Source of the DNA: Megasphaera paucivorans | Lineage (GTDB): Bacteria > Bacillota > Negativicutes > Veillonellales > Megasphaeraceae | Direction: 5' to 3' | Length of the DNA: 64,000 nt | Assembly: GCF_900103535.1 (NCBI RefSeq) | Contig: NZ_FNHQ01000006.1 | Coordinates: 1-64,000, forward strand | Part shown: positions 25,968-34,367 of the stretch, one piece after another | Layout: each line of letters begins with the position of its first letter | Numbering within the stretch: position 1 is the stretch's first letter | Translations under genes and position numbers: made by a program | The notes under the pieces: generated by a model | What the model saw: the letters and a program-made list of their open reading frames with translations, nothing else | Databases searched by the model: none | Told to the model about the DNA's origin: nothing

Positions 25968-27215
25968 CTAAAACATTTCTGCTAAAAGCATTATATTAAA
26001 TAGCGTGACTAACAATGCAATACATCCCAAAATCCCCTTTTGCAGTTTTGTATTGGCATATTTCCCCATAACCTGAGTCGATGATGTCAGGTAAATCTGA
26101 GTAAAAATCGTAATGGGAAGTTGGATGCTTAACGCTATTTGAGAATATACAAGACCTTGAAACGGATCTGTAATGCAAAAAATAATACCTAAAGCAGCCG
26201 CATATATCAGCGCAACTCCATGCCAAGAATGATAATCCTTAATATTATATCCTTCTCCAAAAATTCCTGCATAAATACTGCCGCCAGCCATCCCCGCCGT
26301 TGTCGTGGAAGCTATTCCGGCAAAAAAAAGTGCAATTGCAAAAATCAGCGCAGCGCCTTTTCCCAGCATAGGTTCTAACATAATTTGTGCTTGTTGTATT
26401 TCTTCTACAGGAATATTTTGTGAAAAAAATACAGCCGCAGCAACAATAATCATGGCACTGTTAATAGCCCAGCCAATACTCATAGAAAAAATCGTATCGA
26501 GAAACTCATATTGCAATTGTTTTTTTATAACATCCGCATTTTCTAAATTCCATTGTCTGCTTTGAATCACTTCAGAGTGAAGAAATAAGTTATGGGGCAT
26601 AACCACCGCCCCCAAAACGCTCATAACAATAGGAACCGCACCTGTCGGCAGAGATGGCACAACAGCTCCTGCCGCTGCACTTCCCCAGTCAACATTAACC
26701 ATACTTAATTCCAATAAAAACGATATGCCGATAAGAGAAACAAAGCCAATAATAATTTTCTCTAATTTTTTATAAGAATTTGTCCATAAAAGAATAAAGC
26801 AAAAAACAGCCGTTAAAACAGCAGAAATACCAATAGGCAACCCCGTCAAAATAGTAACAGCTATGCCGCCTCCAAGGATTTCCGCCATAGCCGTAGCTGC
26901 TGCCGCTAATACAGCCGTACATAATATTACCCGTGAACAGGGTTTTGGTAAATATGCCGTTGTTGCTTCTGATAAGCATAATCCGGTAACAATCCCTAAA
27001 TGAGCCACATTATGCTGGAGAAAAATCAACATAACAGTTGATAACGTTACCATCCATAACAGTGAATACCCATATTCTGCACCTGCAGCCATATTAGCAG
27101 CCCAATTTCCCGGATCGATAAACCCAACTGTAATTAATATACCGGGGCCAATATATTTCAATATCTGTGCGGCATTTTCATGAAAAGGATGCCTGGTATT
27201 ATAATTTTTCAGCAT
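25968..27215 (-). CDS. mntH: Nramp-family divalent metal transporter (Mn2+/Fe2+)
   Basis: A 415-residue, eleven-helix Nramp protein. The metal-binding residues are in place: Asp34 and Asn37 in TM1 (FIDPGNW) and Met206 plus His208 in TM6 (VVMPHNLFLHS). The methionine favours transition metals over magnesium, so this is a Mn/Fe importer rather than an NrmT-type Mg transporter. A GGAGACGG ribosome site precedes the start. I found no convincing Fur or MntR box in the 90 bases upstream. Monocistronic, downstream of the decayed biotin genes. Confidence 0.92.
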   Translation of the reverse strand: MLKNYNTRHPFHENAAQILKYIGPGILITVGFIDPGNWAANMAAGAEYGYSLLWMVTLSTVMLIFLQHNVAHLGIVTGLCLSEATTAYLPKPCSRVILCTAVLAAAATAMAEILGGGIAVTILTGLPIGISAVLTAVFCFILLWTNSYKKLEKIIIGFVSLIGISFLLELSMVNVDWGSAAAGAVVPSLPTGAVPIVMSVLGAVVMPHNLFLHSEVIQSRQWNLENADVIKKQLQYEFLDTIFSMSIGWAINSAMIIVAAAVFFSQNIPVEEIQQAQIMLEPMLGKGAALIFAIALFFAGIASTTTAGMAGGSIYAGIFGEGYNIKDYHSWHGVALIYAAALGIIFCITDPFQGLVYSQIALSIQLPITIFTQIYLTSSTQVMGKYANTKLQKGILGCIALLVTLFNIMLLAEMF

Positions 27216-27307
27216 ATTCCGTCTCCACTTCTGCTATATTATGATAATTACTGCCAATATTATATAACAAACAGCAAAATATATATAGATGAAACCGCAA
27301 TTTATAT

Positions 27308-27977
27308 CTATGATAAAAGCACTTCTTTTATAAATTCTTGTGTTCGTCTCATCGCTAAACTTAATTCTCGTTTTTTTATATTAAGCGGTGGATTAAAATA
27401 AATCACATTTCCCTGCGGTCGTAGAATAAGCCCCTGTTCAAGTGCTTTTTTATAAATTTTATATCCCACCCGATTATCCTGAAGATTTTCCACTAATTCT
27501 AAAGCATAAATGAATCCTATATGTCGGATTTCGCCTACATGAGGATTTTCTCCAAGCACTTCTTGAAATCTAGTCGTTAACCACTGTGATTTTTCTTGTA
27601 CTTGCCGCAGCACCGACTGTGTTTGAAAAATACGCAATACCCCTAAAGCAACTGCACATCCTAACGGATTTCCACTATACGTATGACTATGCAAAAATGC
27701 TTTTTCCTCCTTATATTCCGCATAAAAAACATCCTATATTTTTGCGTTGTAATCACAATAGACATGGGCATATACCCACCTGTAAGACCTTTTGAAATAC
27801 ACATAATATAAGGAGTAATAGCATATTCACAAGCAACCATCTTTCCCGTACGTCCAAAACCGCTTTATAATACGATGCGGAATTACCACTATCTTTTATT
27901 TTTTTTTACAATTAAACCAGAAACGTACGTCTTCCCTATATCTGTACCCGTACCTGTGACACAAACACATTTTCCAT
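27308..27977 (-). pseudogene. bioD-bioA deletion fusion, multiply frameshifted
   Basis: Reading across frames, the first 40 codons encode the start of dethiobiotin synthetase: the P-loop TGTGTDIGKTYVSGLIVKK, then [13 protein letters not shown]. The frame then joins directly to the middle of BioA (adenosylmethionine-8-amino-7-oxononanoate aminotransferase), [14 protein letters not shown], with the PLP lysine in [11 protein letters not shown], and runs to the BioA C-terminus ([19 protein letters not shown]). At least three single-base shifts occur: near codon 7, in a run of nine A where eight would keep frame, and near TTQK. The rest of bioD and the first half of bioA are gone. GGTGGGG precedes the original ATG. 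Non-functional. Confidence 0.88.
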
Positions 27978-28025
27978 ATCAATCCCCACCTTTATTTTAA
28001 TTACATCTGCCGCCAAATTCCCGCC

Positions 28026-28555
28026 TTATAACATTTTTCCGCTAAAAATGCCCCAACCGCACATATAAAAAACATCTCCCGGTGCTTGTAAAATTGCTCC
28101 ATACAGCAGTAAATTCCATGAGGTTACGGGTATATCAATAACATAGTTAGATATCATATAAAAATACGCCAATCCCAATACATATACTACGGCCATTCCC
28201 AGTAAATTAATAAAAAATAAATACATTCTTGCAATTGCAGATATATGTCGTGACATATATCCCACAATAGCAGCCTGCAGAGTAAAACCTATCAGATATC
28301 CAAAAGTAGGCTGCAGCGCATATGCCGAACCGCCGCCGTTAGCAAAAACAGGAATTCCTGCTATCCCAGCACCACATATGTACCAACAGCAGCCGCCCCT
28401 AACCGGCCTCCTAAAAGCAAATCTGCCAGCAGCGTAAATAAAAATTGCAAGGTAAATACATCATTCCCTGTAGGTATTTTAATAAAAGCTCCTATAACCG
28501 TTAAAGCTGCAAATAAACCACAAAAAATAATCGCTTCTGTCCTTTTCTGTTCCAT
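28026..28555 (-). pseudogene. bioY: bioY biotin transporter S-component, single frameshift
   Basis: BioY is the substrate-binding subunit of the ECF biotin importer. The N-terminal frame reads AALTVIGAFIKIPTGNDVFTLQF and runs to GTYVVLG. After a one-base loss near 28363-28366 the protein continues in another frame as GIPVFANGGGSAYALQPTFGYLIGF and then IVGYMSRHISAIAR to LQAPGDVFYMCGWG. Restoring one base gives about 176 residues, the normal BioY length. AAGGAGG precedes the start. It lies 50 bases upstream of the bioD-bioA wreck in the same direction, so the former operon was bioY-bioD-bioA. A sequencing error cannot be excluded for this gene alone. Confidence 0.85.
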
Positions 28556-28828
28556 GCCGGCACCTCCTTAAATTATTTATTAAGAATATACTTTTGTTGT
28601 TGATATGCCAACTTTTAATTATTTTAATTGAGTTTACAATATATCTAGAAAACTCTTCCAGAGTAAAAAATATATATACTGAATGTAGAATATCTTTTAC
28701 ATAATTTACTGCAGTTACCGATTATGTTATTATTTTTTTATTACAGTCTATATTTATTTAGAATTCTTAGAGAATTTTTTTCTAATATGTGTTATGATAC
28801 TTTGTACGGAATAGAAAAGGAGAAACTC

Positions 28829-29503
28829 ATGAAATCAAAACATCAAACTTGTATAAAACTAGGTGCCATAGCACTTCTCATTTTACTTTTTTTCTCTATT
28901 GAGCTTTTTGTTCCTGGTTTTTACCGGACTGTATTCATGATGATTCAAGATCGAAATATAAACGGTATTGCTGCTTATATCGCTTCTTTTGGCTATATGG
29001 CAATGATTATGACTATTCTTATTATTGTCATAACCAATATGACAGGATTACCTTCTATTGAAGTATTAACTGTCAGCGGCCGTATTTTCGGATTGATGCC
29101 TGGCATCCTTCTCTGTTGGATCGGAGAAGTTATCGGCAATATCATGGCTTTCTGCATTATTCGTTTCTTCTTCCGAAACAAGGCCCATGAATGCATTGAA
29201 AAAAACAAGATTTTAGAAAAAATGGATTCTTACAGCAATTTCAAAGAAATGTTTATCGCTCGTCTGATTCCTTTTTCTCCCAATGTTCTTATCACTACAC
29301 TGGGGGCCCTCAGTCATTTATCTTTTCGTGACCATACATTAGCTACTATTATTGGAAAACTTCCGTCAGTTGCACTGGAGGTTTGGCTTGGCTATGGCTT
29401 AATTCAAGAAATCAATGGCGGAAATGCTATGTGGATAACTATTATCTGTATTATCATTGCTACTATCGCCTTTTATGTCTATAAACATAAAATAACAATT
29501 TAA
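28829..29503 (+). CDS. TVP38/TMEM64 (VTT/DedA-like) membrane protein
   Basis: A 224-residue protein with about six membrane helices. The VTT-domain signature is seen: GRIFGLMPGILLCWIGEVIG near residue 90, then RFFFRNKAHE and MFIARLIPFSPNVLITTLGALS. The family is implicated in lipid scrambling and membrane homeostasis; bacterial roles are poorly defined. The start is the ATG before KSKHQTC with AAGGAG upstream; a frame 35 codons longer has no such site. Divergent from the decayed bioY. Confidence 0.85.
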   Translation: MKSKHQTCIKLGAIALLILLFFSIELFVPGFYRTVFMMIQDRNINGIAAYIASFGYMAMIMTILIIVITNMTGLPSIEVLTVSGRIFGLMPGILLCWIGEVIGNIMAFCIIRFFFRNKAHECIEKNKILEKMDSYSNFKEMFIARLIPFSPNVLITTLGALSHLSFRDHTLATIIGKLPSVALEVWLGYGLIQEINGGNAMWITIICIIIATIAFYVYKHKITI

Positions 29504-29520
29504 CTTATATAGGTATTACA

Positions 29521-29570
29521 AAAAAACACGCATTGTATAAATAAAATCATTTATACAATGCGTGTTTTTT
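29521..29570. terminator. Strong bidirectional terminator
   Basis: A perfect stem with 22-base arms starting AAAAAACACGCATTG around a 6-base loop. It ends the VTT gene on the plus strand and the M20 peptidase gene on the minus strand. Confidence 0.92.
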
Positions 29571-29603
29571 ACTCTATATTATTTCCATCCATCATGATGG
29601 ATC

Positions 29604-30770
29604 TCATAAGCAGGTATCCCGATTGATAATACAGGCAGCCAATATTTTAGCTCTTTCAAACAACGTATCCACAACAGCAAACTCCTGTGGACTATGATTT
29701 TTCCCCCCTTTGACTCCCATAGCACAAACCGCAGGAACTCCGGCAATAACCGCATATGCTGAATCCGATCCACCACCAACTATTTTTGCATACGGTGCTG
29801 CCAGTTGCAATTCAGCATATGTTTTTTTGACTACCTCAAATAAAGCATCATTTTCTGCAGTATGCTTCATGGGAGAAAATCCGGCTAACTGAGTAAGCGT
29901 CGTGGTTGTATCGGAGACATACTTTTTATTCGCTATATTTTCTATTTGTTCGCAAATATGGTCCAAATAATCGGGTTCTACATATCGAACATCAATTTGG
30001 ATAGAGGCTTGTCCCGGAACCGCATTAACAACAGTGCCCCCACTGATAACACCTACATTGAAGGTTGTTCCCTTTTTCCAATCCGTGAGATTTTGAATAG
30101 CAATGACCTTATGTGCTATTTCTAAAATAGCACTTCTTCCTTTTTCCGGCTCATTGCCTGCATGGACGGCAATCCCAGTCACATCCATTTTAAAAACAGC
30201 CGATCCTTTACGCTGTACTACAATTCCATTATCTAAAAACCCCGTTTCACAATTAAAAGCAGCAACTGCACCGCTAGCTTCTTCTATTATGCGTTTAGCC
30301 GCATCAGAATTGCGGTGCCCAATCTCTTCATCTCCCGCCAAGATAAGTTTAACAGGGCGAACAGCATATCCTGCATAATGAAGTGCCTTCATTACATACA
30401 GTGCAATAACAATACCGCCTTTCATATCCAATATTCCGGGGCCGTAAGCCTTTCCCTCTTTTACTATAAAAGGTTGATTTTTTAAGGTCCCATCGGCAAA
30501 CACTGTATCCATATGTCCTAAAATCAATACGGGAGCTGCTTTTACCTTTCCGGAAAGAGAAGTAAGCATATTTCCCGCTTTATCCATAGAAATTATGGTC
30601 GTACTAGCTCCTATACCATCTAATTGATTCTTTATTTCTTCAGCTACAGCATCAATCCCGCGTTTATTTAAAGAGCCACTTTCTATACTTACCAATTTTT
30701 CCCACAAGGACATCATCTCTTCATGATGATTGTCAATAAAGTCAAATGCTTTTTGTTTTACATTATCCAT
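29604..30770 (-). CDS. M20-family metallopeptidase (carboxypeptidase G2-like)
   Basis: A 388-residue zinc peptidase. Metal and catalytic motifs: LGHMDTVF near residue 85, GPGILDMKGG with its aspartate near 118, GDEEIGH (catalytic Glu) near 150, a Glu/Thr/Gly step in NCETGF, and a final histidine in GKNHSPQEF. A dimerisation domain lies between. The CPG2-like branch removes C-terminal glutamate or acts on N-acyl or dipeptide substrates. The start is the ATG before DNVKQKA, with GGGGATG upstream; the 35-codon extension runs through the preceding terminator. It follows the DUF6506 gene. Confidence 0.87.
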   Translation of the reverse strand: MDNVKQKAFDFIDNHHEEMMSLWEKLVSIESGSLNKRGIDAVAEEIKNQLDGIGASTTIISMDKAGNMLTSLSGKVKAAPVLILGHMDTVFADGTLKNQPFIVKEGKAYGPGILDMKGGIVIALYVMKALHYAGYAVRPVKLILAGDEEIGHRNSDAAKRIIEEASGAVAAFNCETGFLDNGIVVQRKGSAVFKMDVTGIAVHAGNEPEKGRSAILEIAHKVIAIQNLTDWKKGTTFNVGVISGGTVVNAVPGQASIQIDVRYVEPDYLDHICEQIENIANKKYVSDTTTTLTQLAGFSPMKHTAENDALFEVVKKTYAELQLAAPYAKIVGGGSDSAYAVIAGVPAVCAMGVKGGKNHSPQEFAVVDTLFERAKILAACIINRDTCL

Positions 30771-30810
30771 AATTACATCCCCTATATATGATATTATTTT
30801 TATATAAACA

Positions 30811-30852
30811 AAGGCGCCGTTTAAGCAAATCAGCTTAATACGACGCCCTTGA
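30811..30852 (-). terminator. Probable weak terminator of the DUF6506 gene
   Basis: GGCGCCG-type and CGACGCC arms with an inner AAGC/GCTT pair fold into one imperfect hairpin, followed on the minus strand by CCTTTGTTTATA. It lies just past the DUF6506 stop and may allow read-through into the M20 peptidase gene. Confidence 0.55.
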
Positions 30853-30861
30853 CATATTAAA

Positions 30862-31164
30862 TCAAAAAATTTCATCCCCGCTTTTATTTTTCAGTCCCGG
30901 ATGTCCATCGAAACGGACTACGCCGATAACAGCCTTACCTGCTACAGCTTTTTTAACTAGTGCTGTTCCTTCAATTCCAAATCCGCCGCAAAGTTCAATG
31001 GCTCCAACCCCTTGCTCAGCCAACTTACTTGCTACGTTTGCAGCAGCTTCATAACTGTCTACCCCGATAACATGCAAATCCATATGCGGACAATTGATTG
31101 TTGCTTTTTGTTTTTCCGGATCATTGCCGTTCCCTAAAAAAATAAATGCCGCTTGTAATCCCAT
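30862..31164 (-). CDS. DUF6506-family protein
   Basis: A 100-residue protein with the family pattern LQAAFIFLGNGNDPEKQKA, a central hydrophobic strand MDLHVIGVDSY, and AIELCGGFGIEG near residue 60, ending GVVRFDGHPG. Predicted small alpha/beta fold; function unknown. GAGGTGAG precedes the ATG at GLQAAF; three codons are trimmed from the longest frame. It is just upstream of the M20 peptidase in the same direction. Confidence 0.8.
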   Translation of the reverse strand: MGLQAAFIFLGNGNDPEKQKATINCPHMDLHVIGVDSYEAAANVASKLAEQGVGAIELCGGFGIEGTALVKKAVAGKAVIGVVRFDGHPGLKNKSGDEIF

Positions 31165-31275
31165 ATTTCTCACCTCACTTCACTTTTTTAATTAATATAA
31201 ATTAGTAACTATATCTTACCAGTACCATCTACGGCAGAATATTCGCCGTAATTAGTACCATTTAACGTCTGTTAC

Positions 31276-31518
31276 TCATTGTCCTGTATGCATCGGCGGC
31301 GCTGTTGTGATTTTGGAAGCTAAATAGGCTTTTTCCAATGCCGTAATACGTTTATGAATTTCTGCCGCTTTTTCCGGTTTGATTGTACTAAGTGCGTCTA
31401 ATAACCGATGCGATGTTTCATATTCATCAATACTTATTTTTTCATTTTTATCTACTTTTTCCATCGTTGCCATGAGTATGGACGCCTGCGTTTTATAATC
31501 CGGCTCTTTATTCAACAT
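31276..31518 (-). CDS. Small helical protein, paralogue of the gene at 33171-33470
   Basis: An 80-residue protein, probably all helical, with no known domain. Its core (ASILMATMEKVDKNEKISID, then EYETSHRLLDAL and IKPEKAAEIHKRI) aligns gap-free with the second small protein 1.7 kb away. GGAGAGGAG precedes the start. Unlike its paralogue it lacks an N-terminal cysteine cluster. No function can be assigned. Confidence 0.65.
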   Translation of the reverse strand: MLNKEPDYKTQASILMATMEKVDKNEKISIDEYETSHRLLDALSTIKPEKAAEIHKRITALEKAYLASKITTAPPMHTGQ

Positions 31519-31727
31519 AACAAGTCTCCTCTCCTTATTTATTTTCCATACGGTGCGTTCCCTTTCCTTATATTTATTATAATACGCAAATGTCGGCCTG
31601 TCGAATAAAAAATAACCCAGCAGTCAAACGACACTCATCTCCCCATGGATATATCAATACCATCCGATGTCATGCACCATATTGAATGTAGTAACTGTCA
31701 TTATTCTCACTTGCCGCGCTATTCTTA

Positions 31728-31756
31728 TTGTAAAAAGAAAAAGAAAATGCTATATT
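31728..31756 (+). promoter_or_regulatory. Promoter of the secreted protein gene
   Basis: TTGTAA, a 17-base spacer and TATATT, about 65 bases before the start codon. This is the only feature I can support in the 300-base gap upstream of the gene. Confidence 0.6.
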
Positions 31757-31821
31757 GAGCATACATCTATAATAAATTTATAGTAAGGCTGCATTCATGT
31801 ATATTGAAAAGAGGCATTATT

Positions 31822-32535
31822 ATGAAAAAAATATCAACATGGATAGGATTTATACTCTTTCTCTTGTTTAGCAGTTATACTTTAAATGCATTGAATCTGC
31901 CTTTCAATTTTACTGCATCTTCTGTATCAGCTGCCGCATCTGTCACTTCTCCAAATGAAAATCATGACATAGCACGGATAAACAGTAACGGACAGCATTT
32001 ATTATCTATACTTGACCATTTAGATGTAGAGCATCATTGGCTGCCTAAACAGCCAATACACTGGGCTACAGGAGAAACGGATGATACGGAAAAACCATTG
32101 ACCAGCCATTGCAGTGCCTTTGTTGCTGCTGCTGCCGCGGCCAATCATATTTATATACTGCGGCCTCCAGAACACCCTCAAATGTTTCTCGCAAATGCAC
32201 AATATGATTGGCTGCAAACAAAGGGCCGCAGCTATGGCTGGAACTTGTTAAATAACCCATGGCAAGCACAATCTTTAGCTAACCGCGGTTATTTAGTAAT
32301 TGCTGCATTTAAAAATCAACAGGCAAATAAGCCCGGACATATTGTAATTATTCGTCCATCAAATACAGCATATATGCATATAACAGATGAAGGTCCCCAT
32401 ATTATTCAGGCAGGAATGCAGAATTATAACTGCACAACTTTACAAACAGGTTTCAAACATCATCCCGGTGCCTGGGTCAGCAGCCAGAATTATACGGTTT
32501 TATTTTATTCACATAAAATAGACAATATAAAGTAA
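31822..32535 (+). CDS. Secreted protein with a possible NlpC/CHAP-like Cys-His peptidase fold
   Basis: A 237-residue protein with a signal peptide (KKIS, a hydrophobic stretch to about residue 22; cleavage likely after SVSAAA near 39). Cys97 in SHCSAFVAAAA followed by a helix, and His173 in KPGHIVIIRPS, are placed like the catalytic Cys and His of papain-fold NlpC/P60 and CHAP cell-wall hydrolases. The spacing and flanking glycines fit, but overall similarity is too low to be sure. Start: the ATG before KKISTW, with AGAGGC upstream. Monocistronic, followed by a four-hairpin array. Alternative: an unrelated exported protein. Confidence 0.65.
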   Translation: MKKISTWIGFILFLLFSSYTLNALNLPFNFTASSVSAAASVTSPNENHDIARINSNGQHLLSILDHLDVEHHWLPKQPIHWATGETDDTEKPLTSHCSAFVAAAAAANHIYILRPPEHPQMFLANAQYDWLQTKGRSYGWNLLNNPWQAQSLANRGYLVIAAFKNQQANKPGHIVIIRPSNTAYMHITDEGPHIIQAGMQNYNCTTLQTGFKHHPGAWVSSQNYTVLFYSHKIDNIK

Positions 32536-32669
32536 GAAAGCACTCACGCCATTGTGGGTGCTTTCGCTGATATGGTGGAAAGGTTTAACCAACTAACCTT
32601 TCCTGAAGGAATTCTGCAATCCGGTTATATAACCGGAAAGTTTCGATAATTAGTCTGACTCTAATTATC
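32536..32669. other. Array of four consecutive hairpins, candidate structured RNA
   Basis: Immediately after the secreted-protein stop lie four separate stem-loops: 32536-32565 (GAAAGCAC with GTGCTTTC), 32577-32603 (GGAAAGGTT with AACCTTTCC), 32620-32637 (perfect palindrome TCCGGTTATATAACCGGA) and 32645-32669 (GATAATTAG with CTAATTATC). No T-run follows the last three on the plus strand. Read on the minus strand, the block begins after AAGGAG and ends with the GC-richest hairpin and a T-rich stretch. It could be an untranslated RNA, the end of an IS200/IS605-like element, or a REP-like unit. Confidence 0.5.
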
Positions 32670-32891
32670 TACTCCTTGATATTTTTATTATATCACTTTA
32701 CTTTTAAATTTTCCAAAAATATTTCCATTTTTTACTTTTATCAAAAACGCCATATATTCAGGCATTATCCTATATTAATTTTCTATCGTATTTGATATAA
32801 AGTGATACTAATCGTACACATTCAAGGTTTTACGCTCTATCCTGAAAAGAAACTACTTTTCGCTTTCTTCTCTTCACAAAAGGAGTATCTT

Positions 32892-33143
32892 ATGACACAT
32901 CAGAATATACTGTTTTTTCTAATTATGCTATCTGTAATTATTTTGTTGTTTTGCTTTCTAAAGATAACGAATATTTCAAAAAAACACCACTTTAAATGTA
33001 AAAATTGTATGGCTTCGTTTAAAGTTTCTCCTTATGTATTGTTAATTACCCCTCATTTTTTTTCTTGGCACTATCTCAAATGCCCTGTTTGCAAAAAACG
33101 AAGTTGGATGTATCCCAAAAAAGACTGTCATCATAAGTCATAA
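32892..33143 (+). CDS. Small membrane protein with zinc-ribbon-like tail
   Basis: An 83-residue protein: one N-terminal membrane helix (LFFLIMLSVIILLFCFL) followed by a cytoplasmic domain with two CxxC knuckles (CKNCMASF and CPVCKKRS) and a basic, His-rich end. The start is the ATG before THQNIL with AAGGAG upstream; a frame 30 codons longer is less likely. Function unknown. Confidence 0.65.
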   Translation: MTHQNILFFLIMLSVIILLFCFLKITNISKKHHFKCKNCMASFKVSPYVLLITPHFFSWHYLKCPVCKKRSWMYPKKDCHHKS

Positions 33144-33170
33144 AACTATTTTATCATGGATACCTATCTG

Positions 33171-33470
33171 TCACATGAATTTTAAAATAACTTGTTTCAT
33201 ATATGCATCTTTCAGTGCCTTCAGATAGGATTCAATTTCCGCCGATCGTTCAGGACTTAATTGAATTACAGATTCCAGAAATTCTTTAGATACTTCATAT
33301 TCTTTGATACCTATTGGTTCATCATTAGCCGCTTTTTTTAAGGTTTTCATAAGGGTACTCATTTTTTCTTGAAAATTATCGGAAACGGTCTGCGGTGATG
33401 TTTTTTTGCAGTTTGTACTACAAGTATCATCCGCACTGCAGGCATTACAGTTATTTTTTTCTTTGTCCAT
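33171..33470 (-). CDS. Small cysteine-rich helical protein, paralogue of the gene at 31276-31518
   Basis: A 99-residue protein. The N-terminus has a cysteine cluster (CNACSADDTCSTNC) that could bind metal. The rest (STLMKTLKKAANDEPIGI, EYEVSKEFLESV, LSPERSAEIESYL) aligns with the small protein at 31276-31518 over about 60 residues. AAGGGGAC precedes the start. Convergent with the small membrane zinc-ribbon gene. No known function. Confidence 0.65.
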   Translation of the reverse strand: MDKEKNNCNACSADDTCSTNCKKTSPQTVSDNFQEKMSTLMKTLKKAANDEPIGIKEYEVSKEFLESVIQLSPERSAEIESYLKALKDAYMKQVILKFM

Positions 33471-33721
33471 CGTTATACTGTCCCCTTTCTATTATTGAAG
33501 TATCGTATCCTTTCGATTTAAAAAGTATTATTATATATCATTATAGTTAACGATACCACTTTCGTCCAGCTAATAATAGTAAAATTTAACCTCGATTTTT
33601 ATATGCCCAATCATACCCTATTGAAACAAACGGCAGCAACTACGGTCTATCTTAAACTTAATAGGTTGGTTTATCTCATATATACGCTGTCTATATTGCA
33701 TACTACCTGCACCCTCCTAAC

Positions 33722-33752
33722 AAAAAAACGCCGGCATTACGCTGACGTTTTT
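33722..33752 (-). terminator. Terminator of the C_GCAxxG_C_C gene
   Basis: AAAAACGCCGGC and GCTGACGTTTTT pair with two mismatches; a run of seven T follows on the minus strand, ten bases past the stop codon. Confidence 0.75.
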
Positions 33753-33762
33753 CTATTACTTG

Positions 33763-34140
33763 CTATTTTGATAAAATGTCATCGATTGCTTGACACATTT
33801 CAAAAATAAGGTTATCACAATGATCTTTCCTTGCGACACCTTTTTTTACTGCTTCTGATAGTAACACGGCACAATCAGTAGTAGCATGATTCATCCGAAA
33901 TGTTTTGATAATATCCAATGCTTCTTTTTGGTTCACACCCTGTTTCCCTAAAATCATAAGTGTCCCGCTTAGAGCACCACACACAGAACCGTGAAGCATA
34001 CCACCCCCAAAAAAGCTTCCCATTTTCTTTGCTTCTTCCGCTTCCATCCCCATTTCTGCAGCAAACGCAACCAATAACGATTGCGTACAATTACAATTTG
34101 TTGTATTACGTATTTCTCTAACCGTATCCAAATGATTCAT
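33763..34140 (-). CDS. C_GCAxxG_C_C family redox-type protein
   Basis: A 125-residue protein of PF09719. The cysteine pattern is NCNCTQSLLVAF, then GGGMLHGSVCGALSGTLMILG (the C-G-A-x-x-G box), then a DC near residue 90 and HCDNLIFEMC near the end. The family is widespread in anaerobes, often next to redox or metal-reduction genes, and is thought to bind a metal or cluster. The start is the ATG before NHLDTV with GGAG ten bases upstream. Confidence 0.85.
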   Translation of the reverse strand: MNHLDTVREIRNTTNCNCTQSLLVAFAAEMGMEAEEAKKMGSFFGGGMLHGSVCGALSGTLMILGKQGVNQKEALDIIKTFRMNHATTDCAVLLSEAVKKGVARKDHCDNLIFEMCQAIDDILSK

Positions 34141-34212
34141 CCTCTTTATTCTCCTTTTTCTGTTCAATAGTATTAGTATACTCTAACTATGAAAAATTTC
34201 CATAGTTTCAAA

Positions 34213-34250
34213 CACAAAACCGGCAACGGATTATCCGCAGCCGGTTTTGT
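34213..34250 (-). terminator. Probable terminator of the aminotransferase gene
   Basis: ACAAAACCGGC and its complement form an 11-base stem with a 15-base loop. It lies 118 bases past the aminotransferase stop; the T-tract is short (TTTTGTGTTTG). Confidence 0.6.
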
Positions 34251-34367
34251 ATTTAAAGATGCTGGCATCATGCAAAAAATGACTTTGTTCTTATGAACCA
34301 AGAAAAATGGCATGCATCTTACTTTTGACACGTGTCAATATACATACTATTTTTTACAATATCTTTA

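Noticed and set aside
28561-28700. BirA operator upstream of bioY
   Set aside because: A TTGTAAAC half-site exists but the second half is poor and the spacing wrong.
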